The notes under the pieces: model-generated
Seen by the model: the letters and a program-made list of their open reading frames with translations, nothing else
What the model was told of the DNA's origin: nothing
Database searches by the model: none
Source: an uncultured Aquincola sp.
Lineage (GTDB): Bacteria; Pseudomonadota; Gammaproteobacteria; Burkholderiales; Burkholderiaceae
Direction of reading: 5' to 3'
DNA: 8,892 nt
Assembly: GCA_937883885.1 (NCBI GenBank)
Contig: CAKZXL010000053.1
Coordinates: 1 to 8,892 of the forward strand
Shown here: positions 1 to 5,587 of the stretch, piece after piece
How the letters are laid out: the number at the start of each line of letters is the position of its first letter
How positions within the stretch are numbered: position 1 is the first letter of the stretch
Position numbers and translations under genes: made by a program

Positions 1-57
1 CCGATGCAGTTCGAAGAAAACTGGCTCGCCGGCCAACCCCGGCAAGCCAGCGCGTAG
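1..57 (+). CDS. IS3-family transposase (OrfB), C-terminal tail only
   Basis: Reading from base 1, the open frame gives PMQFEENWLAGQPRQASA and ends at TAG (55-57). The 'SPMQFEENWLA' wording is typical of the extreme C-terminus of IS3-group OrfB (rve/DDE) integrases, just after the catalytic core. Only 18 residues are in the window, so the rest of the gene, including the DDE residues, lies to the left and its integrity cannot be judged. The family call comes from recalled C-terminal wording plus the terminal-repeat-like sequence that follows directly. It marks the left side of the window as the end of an insertion sequence. Confidence 0.6.
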   Translation, partial: PMQFEENWLAGQPRQASA

Positions 58-61
58 TCCA

Positions 62-93
62 GCTATGGGATACGGAATCCAGGGGCAAGGTCA
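62..93 (+). repeat. Probable terminal inverted repeat (right end) of the IS3-family element
   Basis: Five bases after the transposase stop, the sequence read on the minus strand from base 93 starts TGACCTTGCCCCTGGATTCC. IS3-family ends characteristically begin with TGA/TGT followed by a TTGCCCC-type block, so 93 is the likely outer edge of the element. The partner repeat lies left of the window. The target-site duplication cannot be verified for the same reason. Confidence 0.5.
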
Positions 94-130
94 GAAAAGC
101 GGCGACCGCGCACCGCGCTTGTGCGCCGGC

Positions 131-419
131 GCGCAAGAGAGCGAGGTCGAGTTCGACCGTGCGCTGAGCGCGAAGCGCCCGCGGCTGAACGAACTGTAAG
201 AAGGCCTGCACTGTGCGCGCGGCGCCTTCAAGGCGCGTCTGGCGCGCAAGCGCCATGAGCATCAGCAACGGTGAGCGCGGACATCGCCACCAGCTGCTCT
301 GTCTTCGCGACCGAAAGTTCCGAATCAAGAACATCGCCGCCACGGCCACCGGCATGGTGAATGAGCCGGGCACGAACGTGGCCGGCAAGAGCCCCCTGAA
401 CGCGGAGTCAGGACTTTGA
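131..419 (+). pseudogene. Decayed TnpB / OrfB-like transposase relic (IS200/IS605 type)
   Basis: No intact gene is present, but two frames carry TnpB-like wording. Frame 2 (131-274) reads a helical stretch (EFDRALSAKRPRLNEL), a TAA stop at 197-199, then ARGAFKARLARKRH. This resembles the 'ARRDFLHKLS' helix that precedes the catalytic region of TnpB. A second frame ending at TGA 417-419 reads RIKNIAATATGMVNEPGTNV then AGKSPLN. That matches the TnpB/OrfB pattern 'DLxVKNMSxSAxGTxExPGxNVxxKSGLN' that normally runs on to 'ILDQGW'. The similarity stops at about 395-400, the likely breakpoint, and the frame overlaps the tail of the next gene. The presence of a stop and a frame change in a recognisable family indicates a dead element. 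Identification is by remembered motif only. The alternative is chance similarity in GC-rich non-coding DNA. Confidence 0.5.
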
Positions 420-704
420 TTTGGCGCCGCCGAAGAGGTCTCCCCCAAACAAGGAGCCAATGGGCGCAGAGTTCCAGATGGAGGCGCTCAACTTGACAGC
501 CTGGCTGGTGAGGCCGCTCTCGCCGAAGTTCAGATTTTCCACGGACACCCGGTATTCACGCCCCGCCTTGGGCGCCAGCTCCTCAAGCGCGCGGGCGATG
601 GCTGCCTCAAGCTGCTGCGGCGACACGGTCTTCAGGGGATGCCTGCTGGCCTCTTCCCACGAAGACTCGGTTGGCTGTGCTTCTTCGGTGTCAGTCGAAC
701 TCAT
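408..704 (-). CDS. Small hypothetical protein (98 aa)
   Basis: I do not recognise the family. The product is acidic at the N-terminus (SSTDTEEAQPTESSWEEAS), then has a predicted amphipathic helix (about 28-45, LEAAIARALEELAPKAG), a probable strand pair (EYRVSVENLNFGESG and QAVKLSASIW), and a Gly/Phe-rich tail (SLFGGDLFGGAKSKS). There is no signal peptide, membrane segment or cysteine. I chose the ATG at 704-702. An in-frame TTG at 710 would add two residues, and neither start has a convincing Shine-Dalgarno. It lies on the same strand as the AbiE pair, about 96 bp downstream of the antitoxin stop, so it may be read through from that promoter or have its own. Its protein-like composition argues for this strand over the arginine-rich opposing frame at 421-735. 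Confidence 0.55.
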   Translation of the reverse strand: MSSTDTEEAQPTESSWEEASRHPLKTVSPQQLEAAIARALEELAPKAGREYRVSVENLNFGESGLTSQAVKLSASIWNSAPIGSLFGGDLFGGAKSKS

Positions 705-732
705 GGCCAAGGAGCGTTTTTTGACGGCGGGC

Positions 733-743
733 TAGACAGTCTA
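733..743. promoter_or_regulatory. Short palindrome upstream of the small gene (possible operator)
   Basis: TAGAC-A-GTCTA is a perfect 5-bp inverted repeat with a one-base centre, about 29 bp before the ATG of the small protein at 704. It sits in the 96-bp gap between that gene and the antitoxin stop, where a promoter/operator would be expected. No good -35/-10 pair is visible, and a 5-bp palindrome can arise by chance, so this is tentative. Confidence 0.2.
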
Positions 744-800
744 CTCCGGTGACTTAGCGGGTCGCCGGGCAGGCGCGACGAGTTGAGCGCCAGGGCATCT

Positions 801-1484
801 TCAGGGGGTGCGCCTGCGGCGCTGCCGACCGACGGCGGCACAGTTCTTCGCGACGAGCTCCTGCAACTGGTCTGGGACTTCGATACCTAGGATGTCACAG
901 GCCTTCTTGAAACGCTTCCAGTCGAGCTCGTCGACCTCCAGGTCGTCGATGTCAGGGTGCCAATCACCCTTGGTGGCGTACAGGTCCGCCAGGGCCATCT
1001 CCGGCTGGAGAGCGGGGAGTCCGAACAGCTGCTCTTTGGCTTTCATCTCGTGAACTGCCGCGTACCAGCTTCTGGGCTTGGGCACCTCGTTGAACCCATT
1101 GGTCTTGGCTCGATTGGCCGGCGCCAATACCGCAACATCGACTTGGTGCGGAACCTGGGTCGTCTTCCCTGCGGCGTGGAGAACCGTGGCCCCGCGGATC
1201 AAGGCCGACGGGTAGACGTACCGGACGGCTTCCGCCATGAACTCGGCCGGCGCCTCCCGGTTCTTCAAGACGTTGAAGTAAAAGCCTGTGCGGGGGCCAG
1301 ACGACTCCAGGTAGCCGGCGGCTGTCCAGCGCGACAGGTACACCTTGGCAATGCCCTTCTCGATCCCCAGAAGGTTAGTGAAGGTGTCCAGCGAAAACGC
1401 GTCTGGGAGGCTGAGCAGCCGTGACACGGTCGAAGCGCGTTTAGAGGGCGACGCGGCGTCTGGCTTGAACATGGCGCCATTCAC
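801..1484 (-). CDS. AbiEi-like antitoxin / winged-helix repressor of a type IV toxin-antitoxin pair
   Basis: Likely antitoxin of an AbiE-type pair. In this family the protein counteracts the nucleotidyltransferase toxin without direct binding and represses its own operon. The 227-residue product has an N-terminal winged-helix region (about 15-75: TVSRLLSLPDAFSLDTFTNL, then KVYLSRWTAAGYLES and GFYFNVL). A middle domain follows (about 85-150), with YPSALIRGATVLHAAG resembling the AbiEi C-terminal-domain entry. Next come PEMALADLYATKGDW (161-175) and DELDWKRFKKACDILG (185-200), and a basic tail ending RQRRRRTP. The start is GTG at 1484, which overlaps the toxin stop (GTGA, 1484-1481) and indicates translational coupling. 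An ATG at 1472 is an alternative. Canonical AbiE loci place antitoxin before toxin; here the order is reversed. Length is within the family range. The family assignment rests on the partner and these motifs. Confidence 0.8.
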   Translation of the reverse strand: MNGAMFKPDAASPSKRASTVSRLLSLPDAFSLDTFTNLLGIEKGIAKVYLSRWTAAGYLESSGPRTGFYFNVLKNREAPAEFMAEAVRYVYPSALIRGATVLHAAGKTTQVPHQVDVAVLAPANRAKTNGFNEVPKPRSWYAAVHEMKAKEQLFGLPALQPEMALADLYATKGDWHPDIDDLEVDELDWKRFKKACDILGIEVPDQLQELVAKNCAAVGRQRRRRTP

Positions 1485-2413
1485 GGTCGCGGCCGACGCG
1501 TCTTGGCGCCGGCGTCCCTTTGCACCTCTTGCACTGCGACCTTTTCACCCAGGGCGCCAACAACCGTCCGGAGCGACTCGTCCACGTAGCGCACGATGCC
1601 ACGGATGCCGTCAGAAGACACCAGGGCGTCCCAGTGGCTCGCAGGGAGCCAGCGGCGCAAGTCGCTCTCGGCCTGCTTTACCAAGTCGTCGACGTTGTGG
1701 CCATGAAACCTGGCCAAGGCCTGGCCGGGTGTCATGCCGGCGGGCGTGTTGTAGGCGCTGAGGTTGTGCTTGAACTGCGCGATGATGTCAGGGCTGCCCG
1801 GGTCTGGTATCGCGCGCGCTTGCGTGCCGAGCCACCACAAGTCATACAGGTCACGCCACTTCAGGAACGGCCGCGTTGCGAAGGCCGTCAGCTTGTCTGC
1901 GTAGGCAGAGACCAGCTCTGCCGCTGGAATCGGCGAGCTCACCCTGGCCACGACGTTGCCGGGAATCATGGGGGTTCTGAACGTGGTCGGGTAGCCCTTC
2001 AGGTACTCGTTGTCCACCATCCAGAACTCGGCCTTGACCATCGCGTTGCCGATGACCTTCTCGTGGCTCACGACGATGTGAAAGTTGCCGAGGCGCCCGT
2101 CATCCTTCGTCTTGTTGCGCACCTCGACAATGAGGCTGGGGTCCTCGACCAAGAAGGCCTCGCGCATCTTGCGCTCGATGTCCTTCATGATCCGTGGCAG
2201 CGCCTGGGCGTAGGACTTCGTCACGATGAAGTCCAGGTCCTCGCTGAATCGAGGGGAGGCCCAGGACATGTGCAGCGACGTACCGCCGTGGAAGGCGAGT
2301 TCGTGTGCCTTGAAAGCACCGCACACCATCACGGCATCCAGGAACTTCAGCTGGGCACGAGAGGCCCAGTCCCTCAGCTGGTCGGGAGTGATTGGCTTGC
2401 GCTTCTTGTTCAT
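1481..2413 (-). CDS. AbiEii-like nucleotidyltransferase toxin (DUF1814 family)
   Basis: A 310-residue member of the AbiEii/AbiGii toxin family, DNA polymerase beta-type nucleotidyltransferases that cause bacteriostasis or abortive infection. Characterised relatives such as MenA modify tRNA 3' ends. Visible motifs are HGGTSLHMSW (42-51; motif I GGTSL) and RFSEDLDF (55-62, metal-binding D59 and D61). In the C-terminal half, YADKLTAFATRP (171-182, conserved K174) and KWRDLYDLWWL (185-195, with D191) form the usual motif III/IV block. No catalytic residue looks lost, so the toxin is probably active. The ATG at 2413 follows a strong promoter and a palindromic operator. The leader is only about 20 nt, with a weak GAG as the only Shine-Dalgarno candidate. 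It is first in the operon and overlaps the antitoxin by 4 bases. The substrate cannot be deduced from sequence. Confidence 0.9.
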   Translation of the reverse strand: MNKKRKPITPDQLRDWASRAQLKFLDAVMVCGAFKAHELAFHGGTSLHMSWASPRFSEDLDFIVTKSYAQALPRIMKDIERKMREAFLVEDPSLIVEVRNKTKDDGRLGNFHIVVSHEKVIGNAMVKAEFWMVDNEYLKGYPTTFRTPMIPGNVVARVSSPIPAAELVSAYADKLTAFATRPFLKWRDLYDLWWLGTQARAIPDPGSPDIIAQFKHNLSAYNTPAGMTPGQALARFHGHNVDDLVKQAESDLRRWLPASHWDALVSSDGIRGIVRYVDESLRTVVGALGEKVAVQEVQRDAGAKTRRPRP

Positions 2414-2418
2414 ACTTG

Positions 2419-2439
2419 GTTAACTCGTAAGTTAACTTA
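2419..2439. promoter_or_regulatory. Palindromic operator between promoter and toxin start
   Basis: Two GTTAAC hexamers (2419-2424 and 2431-2436) lie 12 bp apart and build two overlapping symmetries. GTTAACT-CGTA-AGTTAAC spans 2419-2436, and TAAGTTAACTTA at 2428-2439 is a perfect 12-bp palindrome abutting the -10 box. The site covers the expected transcription start (about 2432) and the leader. That position is typical of toxin-antitoxin autorepression, and AbiEi proteins are known to bind inverted repeats at their own promoters. Binding by the 801-1484 product is inferred. Confidence 0.65.
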
Positions 2440-2467
2440 TTATAGAATTGCGCAGGCTTCATCGCAA
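2439..2467 (-). promoter_or_regulatory. Sigma70-type promoter of the AbiE-like operon
   Basis: On the minus strand, -35 TTGCGA (2467-2462) is followed by exactly 17 bp and a perfect -10 TATAAT (2444-2439). It points into the toxin gene, whose ATG is 26 bases beyond the -10 box. The expected start of transcription is about 2432, inside the palindromic operator. The AT-rich patch stands out from the GC-rich surroundings. Confidence 0.75.
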
Positions 2468-2730
2468 GCCGATTCCGTCACAATCTGTTGCGCACATGAT
2501 ATCCTCGACGCATAGACATGCGGAGCATCTGCGTGGAAATCTCAGGTCGACGCCTTGCTGCGCCGCAATGGATAGCATCTGAGGACTGGCAAGGCTGACG
2601 AGGGGTTTGCGCGAGCCGGCATCATCCGGTCTCGAGTCTTCGACCTCTGGTAGTCGCCCCAGGAAGAGCGCGACCGCCGATGGAAGTCAGATGGCTCGCC
2701 TAACGACGATGAACTTTCCAACCAAGCGCC
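2468..2730 (+). other. Gene-free stretch upstream of the phosphoesterase operon, with possible decayed coding sequence
   Basis: This is the divergent gap between the AbiE promoter and the phosphoesterase. No intact gene is seen. One plus-strand frame reads protein-like segments separated by amber (TAG) codons at 2513, 2573 and 2651: VDALLRRNG, then HLRTGKADEGFARAGIIRSR and VFDLW, then SPQEERDRRWKSDGS. This could be a degraded gene end, but three stops in about 200 bp can also arise by chance. No strong plus-strand promoter for the downstream operon is recognisable. Confidence 0.25.
2612..2634. repeat. Small bulged hairpin in the intergenic region
   Basis: CGAGCCGG (2612-2619) and CCGG-T-CTCG (2626-2634) pair over 8 bp with a single bulged T and a 6-base loop (CATCAT). 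No T-run follows on either strand, so it is not an ordinary intrinsic terminator. It may be a leader structure of the plus-strand operon or be incidental. Confidence 0.25.
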
Positions 2731-3522
2731 ATGTCGGGTCCTGTCCTTTTCTGCGGTGACGCCCATGGCGCTTTCCGGCTCATCATCGAGACCGCCGGCC
2801 ACACCAAGGCGTCGGCCGTCATCCTGCTCGGCGACATGGAGCCCGAGCGGCCCCTGCACCTTGAGCTGGCGCCGCTGCTCGAGCGCAAAGTTCCCATCTG
2901 GTTCATCCACGGCAACCACGACGCGGACTCGGATGAGCTCTGGATGCGCGTGTGGGGCAGCGAGCTGGCAGAACGGAACGTGCACGGACGAGTCATCGAG
3001 CTCCCGGACGGCCGCCGCGTCGCAGGCCTGGGCGGCGTGTTCCGCGAAGCCGTCTGGTACCCGAGCGCCTCGGCCGCGCGCGAAGGCGCCCCGGCCTTCC
3101 GCACCCGGCGTGAGCACGCGAAATCGACGCCTCGTCAGGACCGGTGGGGTGGCACGGGCACGCATCGCAAGCACTGGGGCACCATCTACCCTGAGGAGGT
3201 CGACAGCCTGGCCGAGATGCGCGCCGACCTCCTCATTACCCACGAGGCTCCCGGCTATCACCCGCATGGCTTCGAGCTGCTCGACACCCTGGCGCAGTCC
3301 ATGGGCGTCGGAGTCACGGTGCACGGGCACCAGCACGACCGGCTCGACAGCTCAAGCCGCTGGGAAGCACAGGGCTTCAAAAGCTACGGTGTCGGCCTGC
3401 GTGGCATCACGGCCATCGACGCCGACGGGAATGCCGAAGTCATCGTGCCTGGCGAGCTCGACGATGACCGTGGCTACCGGCCGTGCCATCAAGACGCCTT
3501 CGATAGCAGTCAGGCAGACTGA
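2731..3522 (+). CDS. Calcineurin-like metallophosphoesterase
   Basis: A 263-residue member of the calcineurin-like metallophosphoesterase superfamily, which uses two metal ions to hydrolyse phosphomonoesters or phosphodiesters. The metal-ligand blocks appear in order: GDAHG (9-13; D10, H12), LLGDME (32-37; D35), HGNHD (60-64; N62, H63), ITHEAPG (169-175; H171) and VHGHQH (197-202; H200, H202). All core residues are present, so it should be catalytically competent. The insert at about 110-150 (WYPSAS to HRKHWG) is rich in Arg/His and may help determine the substrate, which cannot be named. There is no signal peptide, so it is probably cytosolic. The ATG at 2731 has only a weak Shine-Dalgarno. 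It is the first gene of a tight operon: the next start is one base after its stop. Long overlapping frames on both strands here are GC-driven shadows. Confidence 0.88.
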   Translation: MSGPVLFCGDAHGAFRLIIETAGHTKASAVILLGDMEPERPLHLELAPLLERKVPIWFIHGNHDADSDELWMRVWGSELAERNVHGRVIELPDGRRVAGLGGVFREAVWYPSASAAREGAPAFRTRREHAKSTPRQDRWGGTGTHRKHWGTIYPEEVDSLAEMRADLLITHEAPGYHPHGFELLDTLAQSMGVGVTVHGHQHDRLDSSSRWEAQGFKSYGVGLRGITAIDADGNAEVIVPGELDDDRGYRPCHQDAFDSSQAD

Positions 3523-3523
3523 C

Positions 3524-3919
3524 ATGCAGACCCGCCCCCTCCCCGGCGACGTCCGCGAGTTCTTGGCGCAGCCAAGCATCTCGTCTCAGATGCCTGTCGT
3601 GTTCAAGAACGGCGCCCGCTGGGACGCCCTCAGTGGCTGCTGCAAGGGATGCGGAAAGGACATCGAGCAGAGCCTGTTCACCGGGCGCCTCGCTCGCTTG
3701 GTCGAGTCGGCCGTCACGGTCGACGCCGTCGGCGTCTGTGACCCGTGCCGCCTGGTGACGAAGTTCAGCTACCGGCTGCATGACGACATGCGCGTTACAG
3801 GGTTCACCGACCGCGGATGGGCAACTTGGCAGGCGAGGCCTGCGGGGCCCTTCGGCCAGCTCCTGCGACTCCACGCGGCCCTGGCCCAGTGGCTTGGCCG
3901 CCTGGCCGCAACGAGGTGA
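3524..3919 (+). CDS. Small CxxC/CxxC (zinc-ribbon-like) protein of unknown function
   Basis: A 131-residue protein that I do not recognise as a named family. It carries two CxxC knuckles, CKGCGK (C40, C43) and CDPCR (C72, C75), separated by 28 residues, the usual arrangement for one zinc site. C39 is an extra neighbouring cysteine. An N-terminal stretch (VREFLAQPSI) and a C-terminal amphipathic helix (FGQLLRLHAALAQWLGRL) flank the putative metal site. The start is the ATG at 3524, one base after the phosphoesterase stop, and its end overlaps or closely abuts the methyltransferase start. The tight coupling implies a shared role, for example as an adaptor or nucleic-acid-binding subunit. The same frame runs open upstream through the phosphoesterase, but that part is Ser/Arg/Thr-rich shadow translation, so only this portion is real. 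Confidence 0.7.
   Translation: MQTRPLPGDVREFLAQPSISSQMPVVFKNGARWDALSGCCKGCGKDIEQSLFTGRLARLVESAVTVDAVGVCDPCRLVTKFSYRLHDDMRVTGFTDRGWATWQARPAGPFGQLLRLHAALAQWLGRLAATR
3914..3919 (+). promoter_or_regulatory. Shine-Dalgarno deciding the methyltransferase start
   Basis: AGGTGA lies 8 nt before the ATG at 3928, good spacing for that codon. The same bases include GTG (3916-3918), which overlaps the preceding stop as GTGA but has no well-placed ribosome site of its own. I therefore favour 3928. Confidence 0.5.
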
Positions 3920-3927
3920 GCGGCAAG

Positions 3928-4515
3928 ATGACGGCTTTCCGGCCTGAGCCGTCCACACGACCTGAGCGTTTCCCACCGCTGGTCAAAGTACTTCTGCCCA
4001 AGTACATGGGCCGGGTCCCGGGCGTCTACTGGGTGGCGACCCAAGGCTTCGTCGACGAGCTGGCCAGCTACCTGCGTGGCAAACGCGTGCTCGAGGTGTT
4101 CGCTGGCAACGGCTTCTTGGCCGCGAACCTGGCGCGCGCCGGCGTGGACATCCACTCCACGACCATCTTCGCCGGCCACGACGCCCACGAGCGCGGCATC
4201 TACTTCGACGTTGAGGAGATGCGTGCCGAGCACGCGGTGCTGCGTCACGGCCCCGCGGCCGACGTGCTGCTCATGGCCTGGCCGACGGTGACGCCATCGG
4301 CGCTTCGCGCCGCCATGCTTTGGGGCCACGACAAGCCGCTGGTCTACATCGGGGAGATCACCAACCACTCCACCGGCTTCCTCGGTGGCTGTGCGACGGA
4401 CGACTTCTTCGAAGCCCTGCTGGTGGAGCGCCGCTTCGAGAGCTACTGCAGCCGCCACGCGGACGAGCACGCAGTGGTAGCCCGCCTCTCCCACCCTTCT
4501 GCCAGTTCGCCATAA
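3928..4515 (+). CDS. Class I SAM-dependent methyltransferase-like protein
   Basis: The 195-residue product has a Rossmann-type SAM-binding signature, GKRVLEVFAGNGFLAANLAR (51-70), with the acidic E56 and the G60-N61-G62 loop of motif I. DVLLMAWPT (112-120) sits where methyltransferases carry motif IV, and is closer to the 'WPP' type than to DPPY. PLVYIGE (137-143) and a Gly-rich turn (STGFLGGC) follow. The second strand ends IHSTT rather than in the usual ribose-binding acid, so cofactor binding may differ. The nearby GHD (83-85) is a candidate substitute. The substrate is unknown. The start was chosen at ATG 3928 by its Shine-Dalgarno; GTG 3916 would add four residues and overlap the previous stop. 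The extension of the open frame back to 3817 is Pro/Gly-rich shadow. It is the last gene of the phosphoesterase operon. Confidence 0.75.
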   Translation: MTAFRPEPSTRPERFPPLVKVLLPKYMGRVPGVYWVATQGFVDELASYLRGKRVLEVFAGNGFLAANLARAGVDIHSTTIFAGHDAHERGIYFDVEEMRAEHAVLRHGPAADVLLMAWPTVTPSALRAAMLWGHDKPLVYIGEITNHSTGFLGGCATDDFFEALLVERRFESYCSRHADEHAVVARLSHPSASSP

Positions 4516-4545
4516 CAGCCGGCCGGGCCGCCGCCCCTTAGCCAC

Positions 4546-4572
4546 TTCAGTCTCAAGCACAGACGATATACT
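4546..4572 (+). promoter_or_regulatory. Possible promoter of the ankyrin-type operon
   Basis: TATACT at 4567-4572 is one mismatch from the -10 consensus. Upstream, TTCAGT at 4546-4551 is a weak -35 with a short 15-bp spacer. The site lies in the 124-bp gap after the methyltransferase stop and would start transcription at about 4579. The good -10 in a GC-rich gap is suggestive, but the -35 is poor. Confidence 0.35.
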
Positions 4573-4639
4573 GTACGCTGCGCGGAGCGGCTGAACCAGG
4601 AGTGCGCACATCGGAATTCCACCACCCCTTGCGCGAGCC

Positions 4640-5587
4640 ATGCCCTCCTTCCGCCTCGACGACCACGCCTGTGTCTACTCCGCACCGATGGCGATACCCC
4701 ATGAGAGCGCTCCGACCGGCAGTGTCTTCCGTGGACTCAACGACCTGGACCTGGCCAAGTCATATGCCGACCAGGTGTGTGCATTCTTCGCCGAGCACGG
4801 CGCGCCGGCGCCGGTCTTTGTCGTGCGCGGCCCGACCAACACCACGAAGGCCAAGTACGAGGTGGTCGACGCCACCAGCAGCTACACGGTCGAGTACCGC
4901 GTGCAGCCACCCGACTACGCGCCGCGGCACCGGACCTTCGCTGACGTCGTTCTGGCGAACGACGCCCAGAAGCCGCTGGACGAGCAGGCCGGCCTGCACT
5001 TCATGGCCATCACCGACATGCTCAACCCGAAGTCTAGCGAAGAGCTGCGGGACTTGAGCATCGAGCGATGCAAGGCCTTCATGGCGCGTGGCGTCCCGTG
5101 CATGAGCGCCACCCACCAAGGGCGGGAAGGCGCCGAACGACAGATGCTGGTTCAGTTTCTCGGGTTCGACTGGCCGGAGCCTCGGTTCGACGACATAGAG
5201 CGACTCTTCCGCGGCTACCTGCGTGCCGGCGTGATGCCGATCCACGACGAGCTGCACGACATGTCCAGCTCCGGCTCGTACGTGTCGGCACCGACCACAC
5301 TGCAGTATGCGGTCGACTGCGGCAAGTCCCGCCTGATGGTGGCGCTGCTTGACGAAGGAGCGGACGAGACGCTGGTACCGGCGAAACCGGTGGTTGCCGT
5401 CGGCGATGTGCTCGCGCAGCCTGGCGATCTCTTCGCCTACATCGAGTCGCGCCTCGGCATCGACACCAGTGAGATACTCGCCGGCGCACGTGCTGCTCTC
5501 ATGCGGCGCCACATCGCTCAGGCCCAGTCGCCTGAGACGGCTGCCGCCGCCGCGGCACATCGTCGCACCCGGAGGGCTTCGCTTTGA
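4640..5587 (+). CDS. Ankyrin-like repeat protein of unknown function
   Basis: A 315-residue protein with no assignable enzymatic motif. The N-terminal third (about 1-110) is a mixed alpha/beta stretch (VFVVRGPTNTTKAKYEVVD and SYTVEYRVQPP). The C-terminal half is helical with ankyrin-like wording. The clearest unit is TTLQYAVDCGKSRLMVALLD plus EGADETLVP (about 219-247), close to the 'TPLHxAxxxGxxxxVxxLLxxGA' consensus. Weaker candidates are IERCKAFMARGVP (about 140-152) and IERLFRGYLRAGVMP (about 189-203). Ankyrin repeats normally mediate protein-protein contacts. A low-complexity Ala/Arg tail ends the protein. The ATG at 4640 has no Shine-Dalgarno. ATG 4688 is an alternative, and an AGGAG at 4598-4602 points to an in-frame ATC at 4610. 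It is the first gene of a coupled operon, with its TGA overlapping the next TTG start. Confidence 0.7.
   Translation: MPSFRLDDHACVYSAPMAIPHESAPTGSVFRGLNDLDLAKSYADQVCAFFAEHGAPAPVFVVRGPTNTTKAKYEVVDATSSYTVEYRVQPPDYAPRHRTFADVVLANDAQKPLDEQAGLHFMAITDMLNPKSSEELRDLSIERCKAFMARGVPCMSATHQGREGAERQMLVQFLGFDWPEPRFDDIERLFRGYLRAGVMPIHDELHDMSSSGSYVSAPTTLQYAVDCGKSRLMVALLDEGADETLVPAKPVVAVGDVLAQPGDLFAYIESRLGIDTSEILAGARAALMRRHIAQAQSPETAAAAAAHRRTRRASL
5571..5576 (+). promoter_or_regulatory. Strong Shine-Dalgarno fixing a TTG start
   Basis: GGAGGG lies exactly 7 nt before the TTG at 5584, which overlaps the preceding stop (TTGA). The spacing and strength make TTG the likely real start; the first in-frame ATG is 33 bases later and lacks such a site. 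Confidence 0.65.

Noticed and set aside
1520..2515. 331-residue plus-strand frame opposite the toxin gene
   Set aside because: The minus-strand frame carries the clear nucleotidyltransferase motifs and its own promoter. The plus-strand translation has no domain and a biased composition.
2542..3336. 264-residue open frame on the minus strand opposite the phosphoesterase
   Set aside because: It is antisense to a gene with all calcineurin-type metal motifs. Its translation is compositionally biased and has no recognisable domain, so it is a GC-driven shadow.
2756..3523. N-terminal extension of the CxxC protein through the phosphoesterase region
   Set aside because: The translation is Ser/Arg/Thr/Pro-rich shadow of the phosphoesterase. 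The real gene begins at the ATG one base after that gene's stop.
4516..4545. GC-rich palindrome (CGGCC-G-GGCCG) after the methyltransferase as an intrinsic terminator
   Set aside because: The arms are only 5 bp around a one-base centre, too tight for a hairpin loop, and no T-run follows.
3769..4641. 290-residue minus-strand frame opposite the methyltransferase
   Set aside because: It is rich in Arg/Val/His with no motif, while the plus-strand frame shows a methyltransferase signature and sits in an operon.
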